The position numbers were made by a program, and so were the translations under genes. Shown here piece by piece: positions 24,726 through 33,217 of a DNA stretch of 39,365 bases. How positions within the stretch are numbered: position 1 is the stretch's first letter; the number at the start of each line of letters is the position of its first letter. The DNA is from Bacillota bacterium (GTDB lineage Bacteria > Bacillota > Sulfobacillia > Symbiobacteriales > Symbiobacteriaceae): the NCBI GenBank assembly GCA_023623185.1, contig JAMNXV010000046.1:1-39365 (forward strand). The letters are read 5' to 3'. The notes beneath the pieces are model-generated. The model made no database searches, was not told the origin of the DNA, and was given only the letters and a program-made list of their open reading frames with translations.

Positions 24726-24759
24726 CTGCGCCGACACTCGCCAAGAGGTGTCGGCGCAG
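24726..24759 (+). repeat. 12-bp perfect inverted repeat between rny and the next gene
   Basis: CTGCGCCGACAC (24726-24737) is repeated inverted at 24748-24759, with a 10-nt loop. No U-run follows (CGTCACTGG), so it may stabilise or process the transcript rather than end it. Confidence 0.5.
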
Positions 24760-24821
24760 CGTCACTGGTGCGGCAGCTCGTTCGGGGAACTCCGCTTCCC
24801 CTGTGAAGGAGGCATGATGGG

Positions 24822-25337
24822 GTGAACATGCGCAGGGGCGACGAGCCCTCGGCTCGCACCATTCAGCTGCTGATGAGCTATGCCATTCGCTACCCCGAAA
24901 TCGCCACGGTGCGGTACGACCCGGGGCGCCGGGCCCTGCGTCTCTCCTTCCTGGTGAAAGGCCCGCTGACGGACGAGGAGTTCTCGGCGGCGGCCGGTCG
25001 CATTCGGGAGACGCTGGAGGTTTACCACATGATGAACCAGCGGGTGGCCGAACTCGTCGACGTGCGGCAGTCTGCGTTCGGCGAACTGAACACCGTTGCC
25101 GTCGAGCGAGACGTTCTGAGCCTCACCCCCGAGGAGCTCTACACCGTGGTTGCGGTCATGCGGACGCTGTTCCAGCAGCGGCTGCTCACCGAACCCATGG
25201 AGTTCTTTGGCGAGGAGGAGCTGATGGCGCAGGATGAGCTGATCGAGGAGGTCATGGCCTCGCTCAGCAGCCAGCGGCGGCAGCCGAACCTCATCGCCAT
25301 CCGCGAGAACGGCAGGCTGATGATCTTCCATAAGTAG
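24822..25337 (+). CDS. Hypothetical protein, 171 residues, between rny and ymdB
   Basis: I recognise no family. The protein is soluble, with an alpha/beta start (TIQLLMSYAIRYPEIATVRYD), a long amphipathic helix (EEFSAAAGRIRETLEVYHMMNQRVAELVD in pieces), and an acidic C-terminal helix (EELMAQDELIEEVMA). It ends with a beta hairpin (NLIAIRENGRLMIFHK). GTG at 24822 has AAGGAGG 9 nt upstream; ATG at 24828 is less well spaced. In Bacillus rny is followed directly by ymdB and spoVS, so this gene is an extra member of a conserved cluster. It ends just before its own terminator. Confidence 0.72.
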   Translation: MNMRRGDEPSARTIQLLMSYAIRYPEIATVRYDPGRRALRLSFLVKGPLTDEEFSAAAGRIRETLEVYHMMNQRVAELVDVRQSAFGELNTVAVERDVLSLTPEELYTVVAVMRTLFQQRLLTEPMEFFGEEELMAQDELIEEVMASLSSQRRQPNLIAIRENGRLMIFHK

Positions 25338-25352
25338 CGCGGCATGTCATGC

Positions 25353-25391
25353 CAGGCCGGTCGGCCCCCAGGGGCGCAGACCGGCCTGTTT
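25353..25391 (+). terminator. Terminator before ymdB
   Basis: A perfect 10-bp stem CAGGCCGGTC/GACCGGCCTG (25353-25362 with 25379-25388) is followed by TTTG. The 16-nt loop is GC-rich and can partly pair (GCCCC/GGGGC). Confidence 0.75.
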
Positions 25392-25537
25392 GCGTATGCT
25401 GAAGCCGAGGGCAGCCGAGGCGGGCGGCGGAATCACAACTTTGCTGTGTGACTTGCGAACTTTTGTGCTCGTCTCTGCGTATTGATTGGTGAGCGCACTA
25501 CGCGGAATCCAGTCAGCCCTTAACCCATCGGGTCGGG

Positions 25538-25543
25538 TATAAT
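25538..25543 (+). promoter_or_regulatory. Candidate -10 element for ymdB-spoVS
   Basis: A perfect TATAAT lies 54 nt before the ymdB start in an otherwise AT-poor gap that follows a terminator. No good -35 is found at the usual distance. Confidence 0.4.
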
Positions 25544-25597
25544 AGTGCATATCGCGAACGATGGGAAAAGTGGGCAGAAGACTGGAGGCGCTGCGCC

Positions 25598-26419
25598 TTG
25601 CGCATTTTGTTCTTTGGTGACGTATACGGGCGAGTGGGGCGGGAGGTGGTAGCGCGGCGGATGGCCCCGCTGGTGAAGGAGACCGGCGCGGATGCGGTGG
25701 TCGTCAACGGTGAGAACGCAGCGGGGGGCAAGGGCATCAGCGCTCAGATCTGCCGGGAGCTGTTCTCACTGGGTGTCGACGCAATCACGCTGGGGAATCA
25801 CGCCTTCGACAAGCGGGAGATCGCCACGTATATTGATGAGGAACCACGCCTGATCCGCCCGCTCAACTACCCGCCCGGCACGCCCGGGGCCGGCTCGTAC
25901 ATCATTCGTCGTGGGGGCAGGCCCCTGCTGGCCGTGGTGCAGGTGCAGGGACGGGTCTACTCCCCGCAGCTGCTGGAGGATCCGTTCCGGGCGGTGGATG
26001 ACGAGGTGGAGCGGCTCAGGCAGAGCACGCCGGTCATCGTTGTCGACTGTCATGCGGAAGCCACGTCTGAAAAGCAGGCGTTGGGATGGTACCTGGACGG
26101 CCGGGTGAGCGCCGTCATCGGTACGCATACACACGTGCAGACCGCGGATGAAGTCATTCTGCCGGGCGGTACGGCCTACCTGACCGACGTGGGCATGTGC
26201 GGTCCGTGGGTATCGGTGATCGGCGCCGACCGGGAGCTGGTGCTGGAACGGTTCCTGACGCAGCGGCCCGTGCGGCTGGAGGCCGCGCGGGGTCCCGCGA
26301 TCCTGTCGGCGGTGCTGGTCGAGGTGGATGAGGCGACCGGCAGGGCGACCAGCATCCAGCGGATTTTGGAAAGAGAAGTGGTGACAGAACCACTTGCTAG
26401 TCTCTTTGGAAGATGGTAG
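25598..26419 (+). CDS. ymdB: Metallophosphoesterase YmdB (TIGR00282 family, 2',3'-cyclic phosphodiesterase)
   Basis: This 273-residue enzyme has a dinuclear metal centre. In Bacillus YmdB hydrolyses 2',3'-cyclic nucleotides and influences biofilm and motility decisions. Motifs in order are FFGDVYGRVG (Asp8), VNGENAAGGKGI, LGNHAFDK, DCHAEATSEK and GTHTHVQTAD, matching the family completely. TTG at 25598 has GGAGG 9 nt upstream. spoVS starts 50 nt downstream, the arrangement seen in Bacillus. A perfect 7-bp inverted repeat (26376-26395) lies inside its last codons. Confidence 0.94.
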   Translation: MRILFFGDVYGRVGREVVARRMAPLVKETGADAVVVNGENAAGGKGISAQICRELFSLGVDAITLGNHAFDKREIATYIDEEPRLIRPLNYPPGTPGAGSYIIRRGGRPLLAVVQVQGRVYSPQLLEDPFRAVDDEVERLRQSTPVIVVDCHAEATSEKQALGWYLDGRVSAVIGTHTHVQTADEVILPGGTAYLTDVGMCGPWVSVIGADRELVLERFLTQRPVRLEAARGPAILSAVLVEVDEATGRATSIQRILEREVVTEPLASLFGRW

Positions 26420-26469
26420 GATATTAGCAACTCATCAACCACCAAATTCCAGTGGAGGGGACATTGGTT

Positions 26470-26730
26470 ATGGAAGTGCTAAAGGTATCGGCAAAGTCGA
26501 GCCCGAACGCAGTGGCGGGAGCACTCGCAGGGTGTCTGCGGGAACGTGGGGCCGCCGAGATCCAGGCAATTGGGGCAGGAGCGCTCAACCAGGCGGTTAA
26601 GGCGGTGGCGATTGCCCGCGGGTTTGTCGCCCCCAGCGGCGTCGATCTGATCTGCATTCCGGCGTTCACCGATCTGAAGATTGATGGCGAGGAGCGCACT
26701 GCCATCAAGCTGATTGTGGAGCCGCGCTGA
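26470..26730 (+). CDS. spoVS: Stage V sporulation protein S (SpoVS)
   Basis: This 86-residue Alba-like protein is one of the most conserved spore proteins. In Bacillus it affects septation, coat assembly and heat resistance, and it is expressed early from a sigma-H promoter. The start MEVLKVSAKSSPNAVAGALA and the segments GAGALNQAVKAVAIARGFVAP and IPAFTDLKIDGEERTAI follow the family nearly without change. ATG at 26470 has GGAGGGG about 10 nt upstream; an in-frame upstream ATG at 26452 lies before that site and is not used. It lies directly after ymdB. Confidence 0.96.
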   Translation: MEVLKVSAKSSPNAVAGALAGCLRERGAAEIQAIGAGALNQAVKAVAIARGFVAPSGVDLICIPAFTDLKIDGEERTAIKLIVEPR

Positions 26731-26780
26731 GCCGAGATACCGAGGCAAGTCCGAGGGTGAGTGACAGGTAGGCACATAAG

Positions 26781-26806
26781 CCGCCCGGCCCGCAAGGGTC
26801 GGGCGG
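26781..26806 (+). terminator. Hairpin after spoVS
   Basis: An 11-bp stem CCGCCCGGCCC/GGGTCGGGCGG (26781-26791 with 26796-26806, one G-T pair) has the loop GCAA. It is followed by TGCTATGTAG, a weak tail. Confidence 0.6.
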
Positions 26807-26886
26807 TGCTATGTAGTCCGGAGGAGGGGTTTCGCCCGGGGAGATGGAAACACTCCTAACGGCAACTCGCGCAGGAGGGAACGCGG

Positions 26887-27861
26887 ATGGAGCACCTGGA
26901 GGAGGCGGCGGCGCTGCATCGCCGCTGCCTGGTGATTGATGGGCATGCCGATTCGATTCTGATGGTCCTGGCCGGCGAACGCACCCTGATCGAGCGGTCT
27001 GACAAGGGGCACATCGACTGGCCCCGGGCCCGGGAAGGCGGGCTGACCTGCACCGTGCAGGCGGCCTGGACCGACCCGGTCTACTACCCGGTGGCCCCCC
27101 GCCGGGCGCTGGAGGCCATCGACGGGCTGCTGAGCCAGATCGAGGGGACACAGGGCGTGCGGCTCGTGCTGCGGGCCGAGGACGTGACCGAGGCCCATGC
27201 CGCCGGCGAGCTGGCCGTGCTGCTGAACATCGAGGGGGCCGAGGCGCTGCAGGGGTCGCTGGCGCTGCTGCGCAGCTACTACCGCCTCGGCGTGCGCATG
27301 ATGGGCCTCGTCTGGAACCACCGCAACGAGGTGGCCGAGGGCGTGGGCGAGCCGGAGTCCGGCGGCGGCCTCACCCGTTTCGGCCGCGAGGTGGTGCGGG
27401 AGATGAACCGGCTCGGGATGCTCATCGACCTGGCGCACATCACGCCAACGGGCTTCTTCCAGGTGCTCGAGCTGTCGGAGGACCCGGTGCTCTTCACCCA
27501 CGGGAACTGCCACGCGCTGTATCCGCACCCCCGCAACCTGACCGACGAGCAGATCAGGGCCCTGGCGGCGAGCGGGGGCGTCTTCGGGATCTCCTTCGTG
27601 GCCAGCTTCATGGGCCGGGAGACCGCCACGCTGGAGACGGTCGCGGACCACATCGACCACGTCTGCCAGCTGCTGGGCAGCGCCGACCACGTCGCCCTGG
27701 GTTCGGACTTCGACGGCGCGACGACGCCGCCCGGTCTGGAGGACGTGACCTGCCTGCCCAGGCTGACGGCAGAACTGCTCCGCCGGGGGTATGGCGTGGC
27801 CGATCTGGAGAAGCTCCTGGGCGGCAACTACCTGCGGGTCTTCCGGCAGGTGCTGCGGTAG
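26887..27861 (+). CDS. Membrane dipeptidase (peptidase family M19)
   Basis: This 324-residue zinc dipeptidase is of the renal-dipeptidase type, which hydrolyses L-Xaa-D-Xaa and dehydro-dipeptides. The metal ligands are visible: H20 and D22 in IDGHADS, E116 in LNIEGAEA, H184 in IDLAHI and H205 in THGNCHAL. The late family block is HVALGSDFDGA, and LLGGNYLRVFR closes the protein. No signal peptide is present, so it is probably cytosolic despite the family name. GGAGGG lies about 7 nt before the ATG. pepA follows after about 40 nt, suggesting a peptide-degradation operon. Confidence 0.93.
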   Translation: MEHLEEAAALHRRCLVIDGHADSILMVLAGERTLIERSDKGHIDWPRAREGGLTCTVQAAWTDPVYYPVAPRRALEAIDGLLSQIEGTQGVRLVLRAEDVTEAHAAGELAVLLNIEGAEALQGSLALLRSYYRLGVRMMGLVWNHRNEVAEGVGEPESGGGLTRFGREVVREMNRLGMLIDLAHITPTGFFQVLELSEDPVLFTHGNCHALYPHPRNLTDEQIRALAASGGVFGISFVASFMGRETATLETVADHIDHVCQLLGSADHVALGSDFDGATTPPGLEDVTCLPRLTAELLRRGYGVADLEKLLGGNYLRVFRQVLR

Positions 27862-27903
27862 CGTTTCCGGCGCGGGAGATGAATCATCAGAGGAGGCCAT
27901 GTG

Positions 27904-29379
27904 ATGAAAGTCCAGGTTACCAGACAGGCTCCCACCGAGGTCGCAGTGGACGTGCTCATTCTGCCGCTGACGGAGGGAACCCCTGCTCCGGCCGATGTGA
28001 ACGAGGCCCTGGGCGGGCTCTGCGCGCAGGTGGTCGGCGCGGACTTCAAGGGTGAGCTGGGTGAAACCACCCTGCTGTACACAGGCGGCCGGCTGCCGGC
28101 GCGCAAGGTGCTGCTTCTGGGGCTCGGCAAGGCGGCAAAGGTAACCAACCGGTCGCTGCGCCGCGCCGCGGGCATCGGGGCCCGGGCGGCCCGCTCCAGC
28201 GGTGCGCGCTCCATCGCCTTCGCCCAGCCGCGCACCGTTGAGATGAAGGCGGCCACCGCGGCCCGCTTTGTGACCGAAGGCGCCCTGCACGGCCTCTTCC
28301 GGCTGCCCGACTGGAAGTCGGAGAAGAAGGAGCGGCCCGAGGTGGAGGTCGTGCACATCCTGGGCGGCGACGAGGTCGCCGAGGGTGTGGAGCACGGGCG
28401 CACGGTGGCCGAGGGCGTGAACCTGGCGCGGACCCTGGCCTGGACCCCGGGCAACCACATGACCGCGACCAGGCTGGCCGAGCGGGCCGCCGAGATGTGC
28501 CGGCAGAACGGCATCGAGGTGGAGGTCTACGACAAGAAGGGCTGCGAGGAGCTGGGCCTCGGCCTCCTGCTGGCGGTGAACCAGGGCTCCCGGGAGGAGC
28601 CGCGCTTCATCGTGATGCGGTACAAGGGGGGCGGCGGCAAGGGTCCGTGGCTGGGCCTCGTGGGCAAGGGGCTCACCTTTGACTCCGGCGGCATCTCGAT
28701 CAAGCCCACCGAGGGCATGTGGAACATGAAGATGGACATGGGCGGCGCCGCGGCGGTCATCGGCGCGATGCAGGCGATCGCCCGGCTGAAGCTGAAGGCC
28801 GACGTGCTGGCGGTCATCCCCTCCACGGACAACATGCCGGACGGCGGCTCGTACCGGCCGGGCGACGTCGTCGTGGGGCTCTCGGGCAAGACGGTCGAGA
28901 TCCGCTCCACCGACGCCGAGGGGCGGCTGATCCTCGCGGACGGGCTGGCCTACGCCGCCAGCCAGGGGTGCCAGAAAATCATCACCGCCTCCACGCTCAC
29001 CGGCGCCGTGAACATCGCCCTGGGGCCGATCCGGTTCGGTCTGGTGGCCAATGACGACGCCTGGGAGGAGGAGGTGTACCAGGCCGGCGAGGCGGCGGGC
29101 GAGCGCGGCTGGAAGCTGCCCCACGACGAGGAGTACTACGACCTGATCAAGTCGCCGATCGCGGACATGATCAACGGCACGAAGAACCGCGCGGCGGGCA
29201 CGGTGGCCGGCGGCCTCTTCCTCATGCGGCATGTGGGCGACACCCCGTGCGTGCACATGGACATCGCCGCCCTGGCCTGGAAGAACAGCGGCGACAAGTA
29301 CGAGGACGAGGGGGCCACCGGCGCCGGAACCCGCACCTTCGTCGAGGCGGCGCGCCGCTTTGCGGAGGGCGGTCGCTAG
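27904..29379 (+). CDS. pepA: Leucyl aminopeptidase (peptidase family M17)
   Basis: This 491-residue cytosolic di-metal aminopeptidase removes N-terminal residues from peptides. The catalytic C-terminal half is intact: K255 and D260 in [12 protein letters not shown], and the signature [14 protein letters not shown] with D337 and E339. The N-terminal macro-like domain (about 1-160) is typical. ATG at 27904 has AGGAGG 7 nt upstream. The preceding GTG (27901) is only 4 nt from it, and an out-of-frame ATG at 27899 stops at once. The PHP gene begins immediately after its stop. Confidence 0.95.
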   Translation: MKVQVTRQAPTEVAVDVLILPLTEGTPAPADVNEALGGLCAQVVGADFKGELGETTLLYTGGRLPARKVLLLGLGKAAKVTNRSLRRAAGIGARAARSSGARSIAFAQPRTVEMKAATAARFVTEGALHGLFRLPDWKSEKKERPEVEVVHILGGDEVAEGVEHGRTVAEGVNLARTLAWTPGNHMTATRLAERAAEMCRQNGIEVEVYDKKGCEELGLGLLLAVNQGSREEPRFIVMRYKGGGGKGPWLGLVGKGLTFDSGGISIKPTEGMWNMKMDMGGAAAVIGAMQAIARLKLKADVLAVIPSTDNMPDGGSYRPGDVVVGLSGKTVEIRSTDAEGRLILADGLAYAASQGCQKIITASTLTGAVNIALGPIRFGLVANDDAWEEEVYQAGEAAGERGWKLPHDEEYYDLIKSPIADMINGTKNRAAGTVAGGLFLMRHVGDTPCVHMDIAALAWKNSGDKYEDEGATGAGTRTFVEAARRFAEGGR

Positions 29380-30255
29380 ATGGTGCGGATGCCGATGCCC
29401 CCGCCCGCGGGGCGCGCGGACCTGCACAACCACACCACGGCCTCGGACGGGACGCTGAGTCCCGCGGAACACGTGAAATGGGCGGCCAGCCAGGGGCTGG
29501 CCGCCGTGGGCATTACCGACCACGACACCATCGCCGGCTGGGCGGAGGCCCGGGCCGCGGCTGAGGAGGCGGGGATCGATCTCGTCCCCGGGTGCGAGCT
29601 CTCCACCGAGGTGGGGAAGACCGAGGTGCACATCCTGGCGTACTACTTCGACCCCACCGAACCGGCGATGGCCGACCTGCTGCGGCGCATGCGCGGCGGC
29701 CGGCGCAGGCGCGCCGAGGAGGCGGTGGCGAAGCTTCACCAGCTGGGCTACACGGAGGTCTCGCTGGAGCGGATCCTCGCCCGCGGCGGGGAGTCGGTCG
29801 GCCGGCCGCACATCGCGGCCGAGCTGGTGGAACTGGGTGTGGTGCGCACTATCGCCGAGGCGTTCGAGCGGTTCCTGGCCCGTGGCCGGCCGGCCTACGT
29901 CCCTCGGCCCAAGCTGGAGCCCGCCGAGGCCATCGCCATCGTGAAGGGGGCCGGCGGGGTGCCGGTGCTGGCCCACCCGGGCCTGATCGGCGACGACCGG
30001 CGGGTGCGGGAGACGATTGCCGCGGGCGTCATGGGCATCGAGGCCTACCACACCGACCACAGCGACCTGCAGCGGCAGTTCTACGCGCGCTGGGGGCTCG
30101 ACGCCGGCCTGGTCGTGACCGGCGGCACCGACAGCCACGGTCCGCGGGCAACCCGGACGATCGTGCCGGGCACGGTGAGCGTCAGCATGGACGTGGTGCA
30201 GCAGCTGAAGGCGCTTTCGCCCTGGTACCGGAGAACGGGCGGTTCACTGGCATAA
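29380..30255 (+). CDS. PHP domain phosphoesterase (YciV/RnmAM-like)
   Basis: This 291-residue PHP-family metal-dependent phosphoesterase resembles the YciV/TrpH group that hydrolyses 3',5'-nucleoside bisphosphates or trims RNA 5' ends. Metal motifs are DLHNHT (H16, H18), SDG (D23), TDHDT (D47-D49), the Glu in GCELST, VLAHPG and TDSHG near the C-terminus. A helical insert lies at about 100-185. ATG at 29380 follows the pepA stop with no gap. The exact substrate is not readable here. Confidence 0.87.
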   Translation: MVRMPMPPPAGRADLHNHTTASDGTLSPAEHVKWAASQGLAAVGITDHDTIAGWAEARAAAEEAGIDLVPGCELSTEVGKTEVHILAYYFDPTEPAMADLLRRMRGGRRRRAEEAVAKLHQLGYTEVSLERILARGGESVGRPHIAAELVELGVVRTIAEAFERFLARGRPAYVPRPKLEPAEAIAIVKGAGGVPVLAHPGLIGDDRRVRETIAAGVMGIEAYHTDHSDLQRQFYARWGLDAGLVVTGGTDSHGPRATRTIVPGTVSVSMDVVQQLKALSPWYRRTGGSLA

Positions 30256-30313
30256 TCTCTCTCCTCAGGCGGTAAACTACCCTGGAGCATACCGCTGCCT
30301 GAGGGGTGCGAAC

Positions 30314-30583
30314 GTGGGATACGACGAACTGCAGGCCTTGCGCGATCGGGTCCGCGTGCTGGAGGAGCGGGTGCGGGGGCTCCGCACGAGCCGCCGGATT
30401 CTGATGAACCTGCTGGCCGCGCAGGAGCGTGAGCGGCGGGCGCTCATCGCCCGCCTGGAGGCGGAGAACGGCCGCCTGCAGCGGGAGAAGGCCCGGTTCG
30501 CCCGGGCGGTGCTGGAGCGGAACATCCGGATCGTACGTCTGGAGGAGTCGCTGCGGCGGCAGAACGACGCCTCTTCCGGTTAG
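30314..30583 (+). CDS. Small coiled-coil protein, 89 residues
   Basis: No known family is recognised. Nearly the whole sequence is a heptad-patterned, charged coiled coil (LQALRDRVRVLEERVRGL, then AALIARLEAENGRLQ-type repeats). It has a basic tail and no signal or membrane segment. GTG at 30314 has GAGGGG about 7 nt upstream. A 12-bp perfect hairpin follows at 30620-30649. Coiled coils of this size are common accessory or structural proteins; no role is inferred. Confidence 0.62.
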   Translation: MGYDELQALRDRVRVLEERVRGLRTSRRILMNLLAAQERERRALIARLEAENGRLQREKARFARAVLERNIRIVRLEESLRRQNDASSG

Positions 30584-30619
30584 CGGGACTGTGCAGAGGA
30601 AGCCCGGCCGGTGAAGCGG

Positions 30620-30649
30620 GGCGCCCCCGGGAATCTCCCCGGGGGCGCC
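30620..30649 (+). terminator. GC-rich terminator between convergent small genes
   Basis: A perfect 12-bp stem (30620-30631 with 30638-30649) has a 6-nt loop. It lies 36 nt after the coiled-coil gene and 7 nt beyond the end of the minus-strand gene at 30656. No U-run is present on either strand. Confidence 0.55.
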
Positions 30650-30655
30650 TGCTCT

Positions 30656-30853
30656 CTATGTCTGCTGAGGTTTGCTCTGCTTAACGCCGAAGCGAATCTG
30701 GCGATCTGGATGAGGAGGTTCGGGGCGGGATTCCCAGTCGAAGAACGGATCGCCGGCGAAGGCCGGGCGTTCATCCCGCCAGCCCTCGGGTACCATCTCC
30801 TTGAGGCTCAGGACGGAGCCACCGTTCCGGGTCTGCTTGCGCTTCTCGGTCAC
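30656..30853 (-). CDS. Small hypothetical protein, 65 residues
   Basis: No family is recognised. The product begins MTEKRKQTRNGGSVLSLKEM, then a Trp- and Pro-rich middle (PEGWRDERPAF, DPFFDWESRPEPP) and a basic tail. GTG at 30853 has a perfect AGGAGG exactly 8 nt upstream. A plausible promoter lies a further 25 nt upstream (30887-30915). Together these support a real gene despite its size; an open frame extends upstream to 30910 but lacks such a site. Confidence 0.62.
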   Translation of the reverse strand: MTEKRKQTRNGGSVLSLKEMVPEGWRDERPAFAGDPFFDWESRPEPPHPDRQIRFGVKQSKPQQT

Positions 30854-30886
30854 GAGCTCCACCTCCTGTTCGCTCCTTCTGAGGCC

Positions 30887-30915
30887 ATTGTACCAAGCAC
30901 TTCGCACCAAGTGAA
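30887..30915 (-). promoter_or_regulatory. Candidate promoter of the 65-residue gene
   Basis: On the minus strand TACAAT (30887-30892) and TTCACT (30910-30915) are 17 nt apart; they match consensus at 5 and 4 of 6 positions. Confidence 0.45.
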
Positions 30916-31030
30916 GGTTCCAGGCGAAACCAGCCGCCTGTGTTAGTCTTCACTTTCCCTGAACGATTCATGCCACCCACACGTCCTTTGGAGTAAGTAC
31001 AGGCATGGGTACAGCCAGGGAGGCAGCGAG

Positions 31031-31990
31031 ATGGAGCAGATGGCAGAGCTGGCAGCACGCATTCGCGCCAACATGGAGAAGGTGATGGTGGGCAAGGCCG
31101 AGGTCATCGAACTGCTGTTGGTGGCCCTGGCGGCCGGCGGGCACGTGCTGATCGAGGATGTGCCGGGAACGGGCAAGACGATGCTGGCGAAGTCGCTGGC
31201 GCGGTCGTTGGACGTGTCGTTCCGCCGCATTCAGTTCACCCCGGACCTGCTGCCCTCCGACGTGACCGGCCTCTCCTACTTCAACCAGAAGAGCGGCGAG
31301 TTCGAGTTCCGGCCCGGGCCCGTGTTCGCCCAGGTGCTCCTGGCCGATGAGATCAATCGGGCGACGCCGCGCACCCAGTCCGCCCTCCTGGAATGCATGG
31401 AGGAGCGGCAGGTCACCGTGGAGGGCGTCACCCGGCAGTTGGCGCGCCCCTTCCTGGTGCTGGCGACCCAGAACCCGGTGGAGCAGGAGGGAACGTTCCC
31501 CCTGCCCGAGGCGCAGCTTGACCGGTTCCTGCTGAAGCTGCCCGCGGGCTACCCCTCGGCCGACGAGGAGATGGCGATGCTGGACCGCTTTCGGAGCGGC
31601 GATCCCTACCGGGAGCTGGCGCCGGTTGCAAAGGCCGGGGAGATCATCGCGCTGCAGGAGGCGGTGCCGCGTGTGCACGTGGCCCGGCCGGTGCAGCAGT
31701 ACATCGTGGACCTGGCCAGGGCCACCCGCACCGCGGAGGGCATCGAACTTGGGGTGAGCCCCCGGGGCACCCTGGCCCTGCTGCGCGCCGCACAGGCCCT
31801 GGCGGCGGTGCGCGGGCGCGACTACGTCCTGCCCGACGACGTGCAGCACCTGGCGCGGCCCGTGCTGGCTCACCGGCTGGTGGCCTCGACCCAGCTCAGG
31901 CTGCGGGGGCGGGGCGCCGCCGAGGCGCTCGATCAGATCCTCGCGTCCACGCCCGTGCCGGCCGAGCCCGTGCCGAAGGGGGCGGTGTAG
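31031..31990 (+). CDS. MoxR family AAA+ ATPase
   Basis: This 319-residue AAA+ chaperone-like ATPase is of the MoxR/RavA branch. Walker A DVPGTGKT is at residues 43-50. The MoxR-specific FTPDLLPSDVTG follows, Walker B LLADEINR is at 103-110, and sensor 1 lies in ATQNPVEQEG. The C-terminal lid has AFTER-style helices (VSPRGTLALLRAAQALA). Such ATPases work with neighbouring DUF58 proteins on cell-surface or metal-enzyme maturation. ATG at 31031 has GGGAGG about 7 nt upstream. The DUF58 gene begins immediately after its stop. Confidence 0.93.
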   Translation: MEQMAELAARIRANMEKVMVGKAEVIELLLVALAAGGHVLIEDVPGTGKTMLAKSLARSLDVSFRRIQFTPDLLPSDVTGLSYFNQKSGEFEFRPGPVFAQVLLADEINRATPRTQSALLECMEERQVTVEGVTRQLARPFLVLATQNPVEQEGTFPLPEAQLDRFLLKLPAGYPSADEEMAMLDRFRSGDPYRELAPVAKAGEIIALQEAVPRVHVARPVQQYIVDLARATRTAEGIELGVSPRGTLALLRAAQALAAVRGRDYVLPDDVQHLARPVLAHRLVASTQLRLRGRGAAEALDQILASTPVPAEPVPKGAV

Positions 31991-33217
31991 GTGGGCGCAG
32001 GCGGCGGGTCCGGGCTCCAGTGGCTCGGGGTGGGCGCCCTGCTGCTGGCGGCCCTGTGGCTGCGGAGCGGCCTCCTGCTGCTGGTGGCCGGCCTGGTGGC
32101 CCTGGTCCTGGGGGTGGTGGCCCTCTGGAGCCGGTTCGGGCTCAGCCGGCTCAGCTATGAACGCCGCTTTGAGCAGAGCCGGTGTTTCGCCGGGGAGACG
32201 GTCACCCTGAGCGTCGCGGTGACCAACCGGAAGGTGCTGCCGCTGACGTATGTGGTGGTGGACGAGTCTGTCCCCGCGGCCCTGCACGTGGAGGCGCAGC
32301 GGCTTCATTTTCAGGGGCGGGGCCGGGAGCGGCTGCGGCTGCGCTTCAGCCTGGGCTGGTACCAGCGGGTGGAGCGGCGCTTCACCCTGCGCGCGACGCG
32401 GCGCGGCGCGTACCGGCTGGGGCCGGCGGTGGTGAGCGCGGGCGATCCGTTCGGCTGGGCGGAGCAGCGCATGGAGGTCCCCTCGTCGGACGTGCTGCTG
32501 GTCTACCCCCGGGTGCTGCCGCTGGAGGCGGTGGGGCTGCCCTCCCGGCGCCCCTTCGGCGACCTGGCCTCCCGCGACAGGCTCTTCGCCGACCCGCTCC
32601 GATTCGCCGGGGTGCGCGAGTACCGGCCGGGCGACCCGCTGAACCAGGTGCACTGGAAGGCGACGGCTGCGGCCGGGGAGCTGCAGGTGAAGCTGCTGGA
32701 CCCCTCGGCCAGCCTGGGGCTGGCGGTGTTTCTGAACACCTGGTCCTACGAGCGCTTCTGGGAGGGCGATGACGCGGATGCGCTGGAGGCGGGGGTGAGC
32801 GTGGCCGCCTCCGTGGTCAACTGGGCGCACGAGCAGGCCCTGCCCGTAGGCCTGTACGCCAACGGCCTGGTCTACGAGTGGGGCTTCAGCCTCCGCCTGC
32901 CCCCGGCCAGGGGGGATGGGGTGCTGGTGCAGGCCCTGGAGGGGCTGGCCCGCCTGCAGACCGGCTCGCCCCAGCCGCTGTGGGAGTTGATGGCGGTGGA
33001 GGTGCCTGCGCTGCCGTACGGCACCTCGCTGGTGGTGATCAGCCGGCAGGTGGGGCCCGAACTGGCCGGCGCGATCCTCCGCGCCCAGCGCTCCGGCCGG
33101 CCGGTGACGCTGGTGCTGACGGGCGCGGACGCACCCCCGGCGCCGGAGCTGCCGGGCGTGCGGATCTACCGTGTGGGCGGAGAGGAGGGGCTGCATGGCG
33201 CGGTTCTGGCGGAGTAG
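31991..33217 (+). CDS. DUF58 domain membrane protein
   Basis: This 408-residue protein starts with a hydrophobic hairpin (about residues 10-45). A beta-rich domain (SYERRFEQSRCFAGETVTLSV) follows, then the DUF58 signature REYRPGDPLNQVHWKATA near residue 210. Its C-terminal von Willebrand-like part continues to the end. DUF58 proteins pair with MoxR ATPases; the molecular role is not settled. GTG at 31991 follows the moxR stop directly. Its end overlaps the next gene by 23 bp. Confidence 0.9.
   Translation: MGAGGGSGLQWLGVGALLLAALWLRSGLLLLVAGLVALVLGVVALWSRFGLSRLSYERRFEQSRCFAGETVTLSVAVTNRKVLPLTYVVVDESVPAALHVEAQRLHFQGRGRERLRLRFSLGWYQRVERRFTLRATRRGAYRLGPAVVSAGDPFGWAEQRMEVPSSDVLLVYPRVLPLEAVGLPSRRPFGDLASRDRLFADPLRFAGVREYRPGDPLNQVHWKATAAAGELQVKLLDPSASLGLAVFLNTWSYERFWEGDDADALEAGVSVAASVVNWAHEQALPVGLYANGLVYEWGFSLRLPPARGDGVLVQALEGLARLQTGSPQPLWELMAVEVPALPYGTSLVVISRQVGPELAGAILRAQRSGRPVTLVLTGADAPPAPELPGVRIYRVGGEEGLHGAVLAE

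Noticed and set aside
26376-26395. 7-bp inverted repeat near the end of ymdB as an operator for spoVS
   Set aside because: It lies within ymdB coding sequence, and no promoter elements are clearly placed with it.
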